Below, one piece after another: positions 16,815 through 25,672 of a DNA stretch of 64,000 nt. The notes under the pieces are model-generated. The model did not search any database. It was not told the origin of the DNA and saw nothing but the letters and a program-made list of their open reading frames with translations. This DNA comes from Paenibacillus sp. FSL H7-0357 (GTDB lineage Bacteria; Bacillota; Bacilli; Paenibacillales; Paenibacillaceae). A program made the position numbers and the translations under genes. Positions within the stretch are counted from its first letter, which is position 1; the number at the start of each line of letters is the position of its first letter. The stretch lies in NCBI RefSeq assembly GCF_000758525.1, contig NZ_CP009241.1:3658001-3722000 (forward strand), read 5' to 3'.

Positions 16815-17585
16815 ATGAAGCAGCATAGGACAGGCAAAAGGCTGACGGCGATCATGCTCTTGCTGATCTTGGGGATGACCTCAGGCAACACCGAAAGCTC
16901 TGCAACAGCGGCAGGTGAACCCGGACAGAAGGCAGGCGCATCAGCACAGCAAGTTAGCACCCAGAAGAAGAATAACCTGCCCAATGGTTTTGTTTATCTG
17001 GATGAGATCATTCCAACCGCACAATATGAAATTCGTTATTATAGCGATAATAATTTTACCGGTACACGGGTTGACGGGTACAAAGCTCCTCTGGCGATCT
17101 TCTCAAAAACGGCGGCGGCGGCATTGAAGAAGGTTAGTGACGATTTGGAGCGAAAAGGATACATTCTTAGAATATATGATGCTTACCGCCCGCAAAAAGC
17201 AGTTAATCATTTTGTCCGCTGGTCGCAGGATGCCGGAGACATTAAGATGAAGCTGCAGTATTATCCTAAGCTGGACAAACAGAATCTGTTCAAGCTTGGT
17301 TTTATCGCCAAAAAGTCGGGACATTCCAGAGGCAGCACGATTGATCTGTCTCTCGCCGACAAAAAAACGGCTGCCCTGGTCGATATGGGCAGCCGGTATG
17401 ATTTTTTCGGCGAGATCTCCTATTATAATACTTCACTGGTCAGCGCCAAGCAGCATGCCAACCGCAAGCTTTTGAAAGATGCTATGGCGAAGCATGGGTT
17501 TAAGCCGTACAGTAAAGAGTGGTGGCATTTTACGCTGATTAAAGAGCCTTTTCCGAAACAGTACTTTACCTTTAATGTAGAATAA
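16815..17585 (+). CDS. secreted VanX-like D-Ala-D-Ala dipeptidase (M15D)
   Basis: A 256-aa exported zinc peptidase. A signal peptide (hydrophobic residues 9-22) precedes a disordered Ala/Gln linker. The M15D motifs are intact: DAYRPQ (about residue 122), SGHSRGSTIDL (SxHxxGxxxD, zinc ligands His and Asp), and EWWHF with the catalytic Glu and third zinc ligand. VanX hydrolyses D-Ala-D-Ala; the secreted, signal-peptide form rather acts on extracellular D,D-dipeptides or stem ends. The ribosome binding site GGAAGGAG is about 13 bases upstream, longer than usual. It is the last gene of the PadR operon. No vanH or vanA ligase is near, so it is not a vancomycin cassette. Confidence 0.9.
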   Translation: MKQHRTGKRLTAIMLLLILGMTSGNTESSATAAGEPGQKAGASAQQVSTQKKNNLPNGFVYLDEIIPTAQYEIRYYSDNNFTGTRVDGYKAPLAIFSKTAAAALKKVSDDLERKGYILRIYDAYRPQKAVNHFVRWSQDAGDIKMKLQYYPKLDKQNLFKLGFIAKKSGHSRGSTIDLSLADKKTAALVDMGSRYDFFGEISYYNTSLVSAKQHANRKLLKDAMAKHGFKPYSKEWWHFTLIKEPFPKQYFTFNVE

Positions 17586-17649
17586 CAAGCTGGGATGATT
17601 TACGAAAAATCCGAAATCCCTACGCAAAGCCTCCATAGCCATGACTGTT

Positions 17650-18552
17650 TCACAAATCCGCCCTGCGTTTTCTCGGCATTCGGTTCATGTTGGCGTTCAG
17701 CGGCATTTTTCCCAGCAGTTCGGAGGCGACGATCCCCAGCAGTACTAGCGCTGCCCCGGTGTAACCTTGCATGGACAGCTGTTCCCCGGCAAACCAGAAG
17801 CCGAAAAAGGCAGCAAACACAGGCTCAAGGGAGAAGATCAGGCCGGTGCGTGTCGGGGTAGTGTATTTCTGGGCTACCGGCTGTAAGATAAAGCCGCAGG
17901 CGCTACAGAGAATGCCAAGCGCAAGAATCGCAATCCAGCCTGGCATGGAAGACGGCAATGACGGTGTCTCGAAGACAGCAGACAGCACAAGGGCGTACCC
18001 ACCGGCAAAACCTAACTGCAAAATGCCGATATTCAAGGAGTCGCAGGTTTTTACCGCTTTGCCGGTGACAAGGATCTGCACAGCATAAAATACTGCTGAC
18101 AGGATGCACAGCAGGTCACCCGGCTGCACATGCAGCGAGGAATTTAAGGTCAGGAGCCCGATCCCCGAAATGGCCAGCACAGCGCCAAAGATCTGCGGGG
18201 GAGCGACTCTTTTTCTGAAAACAAGCACATCAATCAGTGGAACAAAAATAACGGTCAAAGCGACCAGGAATCCGGCATTGGAGGTAGTAGTTGTCTTCAG
18301 TCCGAAGGTGATGCAGGTGAATACGAACAGCAGCAGGAATCCGAGCAGTGCTCCATATTTCAAGGTTCTAAGGTCTATTCTGCGTAGACGCTTGTGAAAC
18401 AAAATGGCCGCCAGCACAAAAGCAAGGCCGAAACGCAGTGCAATCAGATTAAATTCCCCCAGTGTATCCAGTCCCATCTTCATGAAGATGTAGGAGGAAC
18501 CCCAGAACATCGTTACTACAATGAGCATTAGCTCAGCCTTAAGCGGCTTCAT
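17650..18552 (-). CDS. EamA/DMT-family transporter
   Basis: A 300-aa ten-helix metabolite exporter built of two EamA repeats: repeat one starts FWGSSYIFMKMGLD and repeat two QPGDLLCILSAVFYAVQ, each ending near a GLL/GIV segment. The C-terminus is basic (PRKRRADL). It is transcribed divergently from the LysR gene 126 bases away, a common arrangement in which the LysR protein activates the exporter. The 3' end converges on the VanX-like gene without an obvious terminator. Substrate unknown (amino acid, nucleoside or toxin efflux are all known for the family). Confidence 0.9.
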   Translation of the reverse strand: MKPLKAELMLIVVTMFWGSSYIFMKMGLDTLGEFNLIALRFGLAFVLAAILFHKRLRRIDLRTLKYGALLGFLLLFVFTCITFGLKTTTTSNAGFLVALTVIFVPLIDVLVFRKRVAPPQIFGAVLAISGIGLLTLNSSLHVQPGDLLCILSAVFYAVQILVTGKAVKTCDSLNIGILQLGFAGGYALVLSAVFETPSLPSSMPGWIAILALGILCSACGFILQPVAQKYTTPTRTGLIFSLEPVFAAFFGFWFAGEQLSMQGYTGAALVLLGIVASELLGKMPLNANMNRMPRKRRADL

Positions 18553-18602
18553 CTCGTCATCATCCTTCTTTACGTCAAGTGATTATAGTATAATATGGCT
18601 TA

Positions 18603-18615
18603 TTACATAAGGTAA
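18603..18615. promoter_or_regulatory. candidate LysR box
   Basis: TTAC-N5-GTAA, an inverted repeat of the T-N11-A type, lies between the divergent EamA and LysR genes. The match is short. Confidence 0.4.
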
Positions 18616-18678
18616 CTGAATGTTTATCATAGGAAGCATGAGGAAAATTCATGTAAGTTAAGAAGGGGGCCGGAGTCC

Positions 18679-19557
18679 TTGAGCATCACTAAATATGAGG
18701 TGTTTCTGAAGGTTGTGGAGCTGGGCAGCCTGACCAAAGCCGCTGATGTTCTGGGCTTTACCCAGTCCGGGATCAGTCATACCATCAGCAGCCTGGAGAT
18801 GGAATTCGGCTTTTCGCTGCTGGTAAGAAACCGCTCGGGGGTCAAATTAACGGTCAACGGTGAGCAGGTAGTGCAGCCTATCCGTGAGATCCTGAAATGG
18901 AATGAGCAGTTGAAGCAGCAGGTTGCCGACATTCACGGGCTGGAAACGGGGACGATTACGATTGGCACGTTTACCAGTGTGTCTGTGCATTGGCTGCCGG
19001 GGATGATTAAAGAGTTCCGCAAGGAATACCCTTATATTGAATTCAAGCTGATGGAGGGCGGCTATCTGGAGATTGAGCAGTGGATTGAGGCTGGGGTCGT
19101 CGACTGCGGTTTTATTTCACTCCCCACCCGGGATAAATTTGAGGTATTTCCCCTGAAACAGGACCGGATGCTGGCCATCCTCTCCCAAGACCATCCCTTG
19201 AGCAAAGCACCATATATGCCGCTTGCGCAAATGGCCTATGAGGATTTTATTATTCAGAAGGCCGGATCGGATTATGATGCCAGGCGTGTGTTTGAGCGGG
19301 CGGGAATCCAGCCGAATATCAAATTCACGGCCGGAGATGATTATGCCATCATTGCAATGGTGGAAAATGGTCTCGGCATCAGTGTTCTCCCTGAAATGGT
19401 CATCTCGCGCCAGAATCATAATGTAGCTATGCTGGAGCTGGAGGAGCGCAGTTTTCGCTCGCTTGGTATTGCTGTTCATTCGATGAAGTATGCATCACCG
19501 GCAACCCGGCGTTTTTTGAAGCATGTACAGGTTTGGCTGAAAGATTATCCGGAGTAA
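18679..19557 (+). CDS. LysR-family transcriptional regulator
   Basis: A 292-aa regulator. TTG start with AGAAGGGGG upstream. The N-terminal HTH is LTKAADVLGFTQSGISHTIS, a typical LysR recognition helix, and the effector domain (about residues 90-290) starts TGTITIGTFTSVSVHWLPG. It is divergent to the EamA exporter and probably controls it; an IR (TTAC-N5-GTAA) sits between them. The DUF4901 gene follows 21 bases downstream and may be co-transcribed. Confidence 0.92.
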   Translation: MSITKYEVFLKVVELGSLTKAADVLGFTQSGISHTISSLEMEFGFSLLVRNRSGVKLTVNGEQVVQPIREILKWNEQLKQQVADIHGLETGTITIGTFTSVSVHWLPGMIKEFRKEYPYIEFKLMEGGYLEIEQWIEAGVVDCGFISLPTRDKFEVFPLKQDRMLAILSQDHPLSKAPYMPLAQMAYEDFIIQKAGSDYDARRVFERAGIQPNIKFTAGDDYAIIAMVENGLGISVLPEMVISRQNHNVAMLELEERSFRSLGIAVHSMKYASPATRRFLKHVQVWLKDYPE

Positions 19558-19578
19558 CTCAATGGGCTGGAGGTTGAA

Positions 19579-21129
19579 ATGGAAGCAAACTTTGATAGAC
19601 TGCGCACGCAAGCAATGAACATTGTCGCAATTCCCCAGCATTACCGTTTGGTGATGGAAGACAGCACGCCAACGCGGGATGCGGTCAATCGCTCTTTTAT
19701 CTGGGAAGACCCGGAGAACAGGGAATGGACCCTTGAGATCTCTCTGGATTTGGCTACCGGTTGTCTGGTGGACTTGAATGTGGATTTGGAACCTAATGAG
19801 GAAACCAATGACAGGGAAGATCCCAAGGGCATGGGGGAGGAAGCGAGGGAAATCGCAGATGCCTTTGTGGGCAAGCATGCGCCGGACGCGGCTGGTTTGA
19901 CTTGGATTCATACGGATGACAGCAGAAGACGAATTACGTACAGGGAAGAAGTCGGTGGCCTGCCTCTCCCGGACACAGGTTGTGAGGTGACGCTGGATCA
20001 AGGGCTGGGCATTATCCGTTACCGTCATCATCTTAAATCAGCTCCAACACCGGAATGGCCTGCCGTCCTCGTTAACGAAGGTGCAGTAAAAGAACAATTG
20101 CTGTGTCATACCCATATGGAGCTGCAAATCACAGCATTTTCTCCTTCCATCTACGATGTGCCCGGTACAGAAGATGAGTATCGGATGGTATATAATCCGG
20201 CTCCGCTTATGCGATTTATTGATGCTGTAAGCGGAAGGGACTGCTTCGGACCTGAACATTACGCTTTGCCATCAATTCATTCGCTCAAAGTCGATGAAGG
20301 GCCGACAGAAACTGCGGGAAGTGGGCCGGAAGAAGCTAAAACGGGTGCAAACCGCAGCATTGCTGACTGGCAGCAGCTGCTTGGCATAAATCCGGAGCTA
20401 TACGAGCTTGAGAAGTCTTCAGACGATGGCGAACGTATTATGTTGCAGTACAGGCATATAGATGAACTGGAAGATGAACCTGAGCAGGCAGCACTCTCTG
20501 TAGACGGATATATGAAGTATAGGTGGGGAGACAAGCTCAGGAATCTGGAATCTCCGTTTAAGCTGCAGATCGAAAAGACGACAGGAACCTTGCTCCGCTT
20601 TCATCGGAATGACCCGGGAAAGGAGCAGCCGCTTTCTCCCCTGAACCGGCAGCAATGCTGGGTTAAAGCGGAAGGGTTTCTGCGTGAGGTGTTCCCGGAC
20701 TATGCTTCCTATCTGCGGCTGGAAGTTGATAAGGATGACCTGGAGGATGAACCCCGCAGCCGTGAGTTTTTCTTTTTGCCTGTCTACATTGGCGAGATCC
20801 CGGTTAACGGAGAGCGGGTAACGATTAGTATCAGCACAGCAACCGGGAATACCTGCCTTTATTCCGGCGTCTCTTGCGAGATGCTCCAACAGTTGGCTGA
20901 GCCCAGGCTTGCCCCGCTGCTAACACCTGAGATAGCCTTAGAAATCTATAAGCGATATATGGATGTCAAGCTTAGATGGATTAAGGATTCTAATGCGGTG
21001 CGGCCGGTATACCGGCTGATTTATGAACTTGTAACTATTCCACGGTCTGAGCCTTCTAGTGGATTCGTCAACTGTAAATTGAGATACATTGATGCCCGAA
21101 GCGGCGAACCGATTTGGGGGAAGTACTAA
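19579..21129 (+). CDS. DUF4901 (YcdB/YcdC-like) protein
   Basis: A 516-aa soluble, acidic protein without a signal peptide. GGAGGTTGAA directly precedes the ATG. It contains repeated units in which a DLATGCLVDL / TTGTLLRFH / STATGNTCLY turn follows two strands, the pattern of PepSY/DUF4901 (YcdB) domains, at roughly residues 50-60, 330-345 and 415-425. The recurring units point to at least three tandem copies. Function is unknown for the family. It lies directly after the LysR gene and is probably co-transcribed with it. Confidence 0.7.
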   Translation: MEANFDRLRTQAMNIVAIPQHYRLVMEDSTPTRDAVNRSFIWEDPENREWTLEISLDLATGCLVDLNVDLEPNEETNDREDPKGMGEEAREIADAFVGKHAPDAAGLTWIHTDDSRRRITYREEVGGLPLPDTGCEVTLDQGLGIIRYRHHLKSAPTPEWPAVLVNEGAVKEQLLCHTHMELQITAFSPSIYDVPGTEDEYRMVYNPAPLMRFIDAVSGRDCFGPEHYALPSIHSLKVDEGPTETAGSGPEEAKTGANRSIADWQQLLGINPELYELEKSSDDGERIMLQYRHIDELEDEPEQAALSVDGYMKYRWGDKLRNLESPFKLQIEKTTGTLLRFHRNDPGKEQPLSPLNRQQCWVKAEGFLREVFPDYASYLRLEVDKDDLEDEPRSREFFFLPVYIGEIPVNGERVTISISTATGNTCLYSGVSCEMLQQLAEPRLAPLLTPEIALEIYKRYMDVKLRWIKDSNAVRPVYRLIYELVTIPRSEPSSGFVNCKLRYIDARSGEPIWGKY

Positions 21130-21175
21130 AGGGTGAAAGAAATTTCAGGTTGACGAATGTGAAATGGCATGAAAG

Positions 21176-21193
21176 AATGTACGCGTGTACATT
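21176..21193. promoter_or_regulatory. perfect inverted repeat, candidate operator
   Basis: AATGTAC-GCGT-GTACATT, 7-bp arms with a 4-base spacer, 79 bases before the Gfo/Idh start. TTGACG lies at 21152-21157. A LacI/GntR-type site is possible; no cognate regulator is identified. Confidence 0.4.
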
Positions 21194-21271
21194 AAGCGGT
21201 TACAAAGTTATTAGCCACGGAACTCTTCGTTCGTGCTTCATCGAAGAAAAGTGAACCAAAGGAGGAATAAG

Positions 21272-22432
21272 ATGAAACAGCTCCGCATCGGAATGATCGG
21301 CTACAAGTTTATGGGTAAAGCCCACAGCAACGCCTACCGCAGCCTTCCCATGTTTTTTCCGCAGGCACTGAGACCGGAAATGTCTATGATATGCGGGAGG
21401 AATACCGCTGCGTTGCAAGAAGCAGCTTTACAGCTTGGCTGGTCTGATAGTGTGACCGACTGGAAAGAGCTCATCTCCCGGGAGGATATTGACCTCATTG
21501 ATATCAACGCGCCCAGCAATGCCCATAAGGAAATTGCTCTGGCAGCAGCCAAAGCAGGCAAGCATATTTTCTGCGAAAAGCCGCTGGCGCTGAATCTTGC
21601 GGATTCCCGTGAGATGCTGGAGGCTGCGACGGATGCGGGCATCATTCATATGGTCGGCTTCAATTACCGGTTCTCACCGGCAGTCAGGCTGGCGAAGCGG
21701 CTGATTGAGAGCGGAAGACTCGGGAAGATCTATCATTTCCGTGCCTGGTTTCTGCAGGACTGGATTATAGATCCGGATTTCCCGCTGGTGTGGAGACTGC
21801 AGAAGGAGATTGCCGGTTCCGGCTCGCATGGCGATCTTGGAGCACACTTAATTGATCTTGCCCATTTCCTGGTCGGCGATATGCAGGAAGTAATCGGAAT
21901 GAGCGAGACCTTTATCAAAGAGCGTCCGCTAGCCGCTGAGATGACCGGCTTAAGTGCGAAGGCAAGCAAAGATGCCCCAACAGGAGAAGTGACTGTTGAC
22001 GATGCGACACTGTTTCTGGCCCGGTTTGTAAGTGGTGCTTTGGGCAGCTTTGAAGCTACTCGTTTTGCTGCGGGTCACCGTTCGACCAATTCTTTTGAGA
22101 TTAACGGCAGTCTGGGCAGTGTGAAATTCGATTTCGAACGGATGAATGAGCTGGAGGTGTACCTGACCTCGGACGACGAGGATGTTCAGGGCTTCCGGCG
22201 TGTGCTTGCCACCGATCCGGCCCATGATTACGCCGAAGCCTGGTGGCCGCCGGGCCATACCATCGGGTTCGAGCATACGTTTATCCACGAGATGCTGGAG
22301 CTCTCCACCGCCATTGCGGAAGGACGCCAGCCGGAGCCAAACTTCCATGACGGAGTAAAATGTCAGGCTGTTCTGGAAGCTGTTGAACGCTCCATTGAAC
22401 AGAGACGCTGGGTGGAGATATCCGAAATGTAA
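21272..22432 (+). CDS. Gfo/Idh/MocA-family oxidoreductase
   Basis: A 386-aa NAD(P)-dependent sugar or cyclitol dehydrogenase. ATG at 21272 with AAAGGAGG upstream. The Rossmann fold starts RIGMIGYKFMGKAHS, in which the usual GxGxxG is GYKFMG, and the conserved CEKPLAL (Lys-Pro catalytic motif) is near residue 97. The C-terminal domain has GSGSHGDLGAHLIDLAHFL, including the substrate-contacting D-x3-H. It is divergent in sequence from the second family member at 24474. It lies upstream of a terminator shared with the converging AraC gene. Probably part of the same sugar-use module. Confidence 0.9.
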   Translation: MKQLRIGMIGYKFMGKAHSNAYRSLPMFFPQALRPEMSMICGRNTAALQEAALQLGWSDSVTDWKELISREDIDLIDINAPSNAHKEIALAAAKAGKHIFCEKPLALNLADSREMLEAATDAGIIHMVGFNYRFSPAVRLAKRLIESGRLGKIYHFRAWFLQDWIIDPDFPLVWRLQKEIAGSGSHGDLGAHLIDLAHFLVGDMQEVIGMSETFIKERPLAAEMTGLSAKASKDAPTGEVTVDDATLFLARFVSGALGSFEATRFAAGHRSTNSFEINGSLGSVKFDFERMNELEVYLTSDDEDVQGFRRVLATDPAHDYAEAWWPPGHTIGFEHTFIHEMLELSTAIAEGRQPEPNFHDGVKCQAVLEAVERSIEQRRWVEISEM

Positions 22433-22490
22433 TTATCAATAAAGCATCATTATAGTTGAAGGAAAGCTAATTATGATCTTCCTGCCCAAG

Positions 22491-22528
22491 AAACAGCACC
22501 GTTCGCTTCCCAGGAACGGTGCTGTTTT
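22491..22528. terminator. bidirectional terminator
   Basis: Perfect 14-bp stem AAACAGCACCGTTC / GAACGGTGCTGTTT with a 9-base loop between the convergent oxidoreductase and AraC genes; T-runs on both sides. Confidence 0.9.
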
Positions 22529-22550
22529 ACGTGTTATGTGGAGGAGTGAA

Positions 22551-23438
22551 CTATTTGCGCGCCCCGGAAGGAGTAATCCCTTTGTATTGCTTGTAGAGTT
22601 TGGTGAAATAATTGGGGTTGTCGCAGCCCACTTTGCCGGCAATTTCTGTCACAGTCAAATCCGACTCCAGCAGCAGACGTTCAGCTTCATGGATCCGGCT
22701 TAAGTTCACATAGTCGATAAAGGTGCGTCCGGTCAGCTTTTTGAAGGTTTTGCAGAAATGATAAGGATTCAGATTGACAAACTTTGCAGCCCATTCAATC
22801 GAGATCTTCTCATCAAAATGAGCTTCCAGATATTCCAGCAGCGGTTTAAAGCGTTCGCGGTTAATGGAATGGCGCTCGCTCTGATGCCTCTCTGACAATT
22901 GCTGCGGCGGAAAGCTGCGTGACAGCAGGGTAAAGAACAAATGCAATTGGTTCTTTACAACCAGTTGAAAAGCAGGGCCTTTACTGCGCACTTCGGCAAT
23001 GATGGCTTGCAGCAGGGGATAATAACAGGAGCAAGCCGGGTTCAGATCGGCGGGTTTGACCGGAAACTGAAACCGGTTATTCAGATAGGGTGCAACGAAT
23101 TGCTCATGCTGGGAGTCCTGGTTTCTGTCTTTGAACAGTGAAGCATGGAACACGATGGATACGTAAGAAATATCCCCGCTGTATAAACTGTAACCGACAT
23201 GCAAACCGCCTGAAGGAACAATAATCACATCACCCGGCCCGGCTTCATAAGGTTTGCTGTCCACATGAAAGATCGCATGGCCTTCCTGCATCACAATGAT
23301 TTCGAAATGCTCATGCCAATGCAAGAAAAGGATATTCTGTTCCACTTTAGCCTCTCGGCACTCATTAAAAAAAAGGCGGAACGGATAGGTTTTCTCTTCG
23401 AGCTGCGGGTATTCCTTAAGCTCCTTCGGATAAGTCAT
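22551..23438 (-). CDS. AraC-family regulator with cupin domain
   Basis: A 295-aa regulator. An N-terminal cupin sensor (HWHEHFEIIVMQEG, PYEAGPGDVIIVPSG) is joined to two C-terminal HTHs: ISIEWAAKFVNLNPYHFC and LTVTEIAGKVGCDNPNYFTK with the signature FTKLYKQYKGITP. ATG at 23438 is chosen with GGGGGAG 12 bases upstream; the frame is open to a TTG at 23459. It is divergent to the isomerase/oxidoreductase pair and should control it; a perfect 10-bp direct repeat lies between them. Confidence 0.9.
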   Translation of the reverse strand: MTYPKELKEYPQLEEKTYPFRLFFNECREAKVEQNILFLHWHEHFEIIVMQEGHAIFHVDSKPYEAGPGDVIIVPSGGLHVGYSLYSGDISYVSIVFHASLFKDRNQDSQHEQFVAPYLNNRFQFPVKPADLNPACSCYYPLLQAIIAEVRSKGPAFQLVVKNQLHLFFTLLSRSFPPQQLSERHQSERHSINRERFKPLLEYLEAHFDEKISIEWAAKFVNLNPYHFCKTFKKLTGRTFIDYVNLSRIHEAERLLLESDLTVTEIAGKVGCDNPNYFTKLYKQYKGITPSGARK

Positions 23439-23462
23439 GACTTCTTTCAACTCCCCCAATAT

Positions 23463-23514
23463 TGAGCTATATTAACACAAGATAAAACGAGAATTCACAC
23501 CAAATGAGCTATAT
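23463..23514. promoter_or_regulatory. paired direct repeats, candidate AraC operators
   Basis: TGAGCTATAT occurs at 23463-23472 and again at 23505-23514, 42 bases (four helical turns) start to start, between the divergent AraC and isomerase genes. Direct repeats are usual for AraC-type regulators. Confidence 0.6.
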
Positions 23515-23563
23515 ACTTGATTTGCTGAACTTACTATAAACCAATATTGGAGTGGTACACAAG

Positions 23564-24451
23564 ATGGAAGATACAATGAGAATCGGAACACTGGTTGGCG
23601 GGGGAGATGCTGTAAGAGTGATTCCTCAAATAATTGGACACGGATTTGAATCCTTCAGTCTTACCTTTTGGCAGACCATCGGAGAGACGAATCTGATAGA
23701 AACCGCGGCGCGTGTACGGGAACTGGCTGCAGAGCATGATTTTGTTATCTCCTCAGTCGGCATATTCGGCAACCCGCTAACCGGTGCCGGCGATAATGCT
23801 GATACCCTGGCCAGCTGGGAACGTTTGATTGATCATGCCCATCTCTTCGGCACAGATATGGTATCCGGTTTCACAGGACGTCTGACAGGGCAGTCAATAG
23901 ATGAATCCATACCTAAATTCACGCAGGTCTTCGGGGAACTTTCCAAGAGAGCGGCTGACCGGGGGGTGCGAATTGCATTTGAGAACTGCTCGATGGGCGG
24001 TAATTGGGACTCCGGAGACTGGAATATTGCGCATAATCCTACAGCCTGGGAAAAGATGTTCAACGCGGTTCCGGCAGATAATCTCGGCTTGGAGTGGGAG
24101 CCCTGCCACCAGATGGTCGCCCTGATTGATCCGCTCCCGCAGCTGCGCAAGTGGACGGATAAAATATTCCATGTCCATGGCAAGGATGCTACAATCGCCT
24201 GGGACATTGTCAAGGAATACGGCATCCATGGTCCGAAGCCTTATGTATGGCACCGGACCCCGGGTTTTGGAGACACGAACTGGGCTGATGTGATCACGAT
24301 TTTGCGCCAAGCCGGTTACAAAGGTACCATCGACATTGAAGGCTGGCATGACCCGGTATATCGTGATGAGCTGGAGATGACCGGACAAGTTCATGCTCTG
24401 AACTATTTGAAACACTGCCGCGGCGGCAGCTTTATACCCAATCCGGTCTAA
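23564..24451 (+). CDS. sugar phosphate isomerase/epimerase-like TIM-barrel protein
   Basis: A 295-aa xylose-isomerase-like TIM barrel. Metal-binding residues are visible in AFENCSMGG, LEWEPCHQM, HVHGKDA and DIEGWHDPVY, the usual Glu-Asp/His-Glu pattern. GTG at 23552, ATG at 23564 and ATG at 23576 are all possible starts; ATG 23564 has GGAG 11 bases upstream. Divergent from the AraC gene and followed 22 bases later by a second Gfo/Idh/MocA gene. The pair resembles inositol or 3-keto-sugar catabolic modules. Substrate unknown. Confidence 0.88.
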   Translation: MEDTMRIGTLVGGGDAVRVIPQIIGHGFESFSLTFWQTIGETNLIETAARVRELAAEHDFVISSVGIFGNPLTGAGDNADTLASWERLIDHAHLFGTDMVSGFTGRLTGQSIDESIPKFTQVFGELSKRAADRGVRIAFENCSMGGNWDSGDWNIAHNPTAWEKMFNAVPADNLGLEWEPCHQMVALIDPLPQLRKWTDKIFHVHGKDATIAWDIVKEYGIHGPKPYVWHRTPGFGDTNWADVITILRQAGYKGTIDIEGWHDPVYRDELEMTGQVHALNYLKHCRGGSFIPNPV

Positions 24452-24473
24452 TACAGAAAGCGGGGAACTACCA

Positions 24474-25538
24474 ATGACAGCAAAATACCGTGTTGCGATT
24501 GCCGGTTGCGGAGGAATGGCCAATGAATGGATCAGCTATGCGTTGAAACGCCCGGAGGTCGAAATCGTTGCCCTTGTAGATATCAAGCTGGAGTCGGCAC
24601 AGGCTATGGCCGGGAAATATGGGCTTTCCACTCCGGCCTTTACGGAGATACGGCAGGCAATTATAGAAACGGGTGCCAACCTTGTGTTTGACGTCACAGT
24701 TCCGTCCAGTCATTATTCTATCGCAAGTACATCACTTGAACTGGAATGTGACGTGTTCAGCGAGAAGCCCTTGGCTGAAACGATGGAGGAGTGCAATGAG
24801 ATTGTTGCGTTGTCGGAACGCACCGGACGAACACATGCTGTCATGCAGAACCGCAGGTACGATCCGCGCATCCGCTCGCTGCGCGGGCTTGTCGACGCAG
24901 GTACGGTCGGCCGGACGGGTTATATCGGAGCGAGTTTCTTCCTCGCCCCCCATTTTGGCGGTTTCCGCGAGGTGATGAGCAGTCCGCTCCTGCTGGACAT
25001 GGCCATACATACCTTCGATCAGGCCCGTTTTATCAGCGGAGCTGATCCGGTTACAGTGTACTGTCAGGAATTTAATCCACCCGGCTCCTGGTATGAAGGC
25101 CAGGCTGCCGCTATTTGCATCTTCGAAATGTCGGATGGCTCTGTATTTTGCTATCAAGGGTCCTGGTGTGCGGAAGGTGCACCCACCTCTTGGGAAGCGT
25201 CGTGGCGGATTCAGGGGGAGAAAGGGGTTATTCTCTGGGATGGTGTAGGCATGCCTTATGCTGAAGTAATCGCAGGTGGTGACCAGTCCGGTAAGTTCAT
25301 CCGTGACTATGAGCAGGTAGAAGCACAGGCCGTTTCGATGGATGAGACCTTCCATCATGGCTGTCTGGAAGAGATGTTCCTTTCGCTCTCCGAGCAGCGT
25401 CCTGCTGAAACAGACTGCAGGGATAACCGCTACAGCATGGCGATGGTATTCGGCGCCCTTGAGAGTGCCAAGACCGGCCGCAAGCTTGAAATTGCTGAGG
25501 TCATGAACCATTCTGCAAAGCATATGCAGCTTGGGTAG
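24474..25538 (+). CDS. second Gfo/Idh/MocA-family oxidoreductase
   Basis: A 354-aa NAD(P)-binding dehydrogenase. It starts VAIAGCGGMANEW (GxGGMA variant of the dinucleotide motif), and has SEKPLAET around residue 95 and the metal/substrate segment LLDMAIHTFDQARFIS around residue 175. It follows the isomerase after 22 bases and precedes a strong terminator, so the isomerase and this gene form a two-gene operon. Together with the upstream oxidoreductase (21272) and the AraC regulator they probably oxidise and isomerise one sugar. Confidence 0.9.
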   Translation: MTAKYRVAIAGCGGMANEWISYALKRPEVEIVALVDIKLESAQAMAGKYGLSTPAFTEIRQAIIETGANLVFDVTVPSSHYSIASTSLELECDVFSEKPLAETMEECNEIVALSERTGRTHAVMQNRRYDPRIRSLRGLVDAGTVGRTGYIGASFFLAPHFGGFREVMSSPLLLDMAIHTFDQARFISGADPVTVYCQEFNPPGSWYEGQAAAICIFEMSDGSVFCYQGSWCAEGAPTSWEASWRIQGEKGVILWDGVGMPYAEVIAGGDQSGKFIRDYEQVEAQAVSMDETFHHGCLEEMFLSLSEQRPAETDCRDNRYSMAMVFGALESAKTGRKLEIAEVMNHSAKHMQLG

Positions 25539-25604
25539 AAGCAGGTGTCATAGCTGGGCGTACCTGAATACGCCTGCTGTGGTCGCACAAGTGTTAACGT
25601 AAAT

Positions 25605-25650
25605 AAAGCAGCCGTATCCGCAGACATGTCTGCAGATACGGCTGCTTTTT
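25605..25650 (+). terminator. very strong intrinsic terminator
   Basis: AAAGCAGCCGTATC and GATACGGCTGCTTT form a 14-bp stem continued by an inner GCAGACATGTCTGC palindrome; TTTTT follows. It can act in both directions for the convergent oxidoreductase and DUF1657 genes. Confidence 0.92.
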
Positions 25651-25672
25651 GTTTACGAGTAAAGATTACATC

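Noticed and set aside
16815..17585. Vancomycin resistance cassette because of VanX
   Set aside because: No VanH dehydrogenase, VanA ligase or VanRS pair is nearby, and the protein has a signal peptide, unlike VanX of van operons.
21272..25538. The two Gfo/Idh/MocA genes as a recent tandem duplication
   Set aside because: They differ strongly in sequence and in the nucleotide-binding motif (GYKFMG versus GCGGMA); old paralogues.
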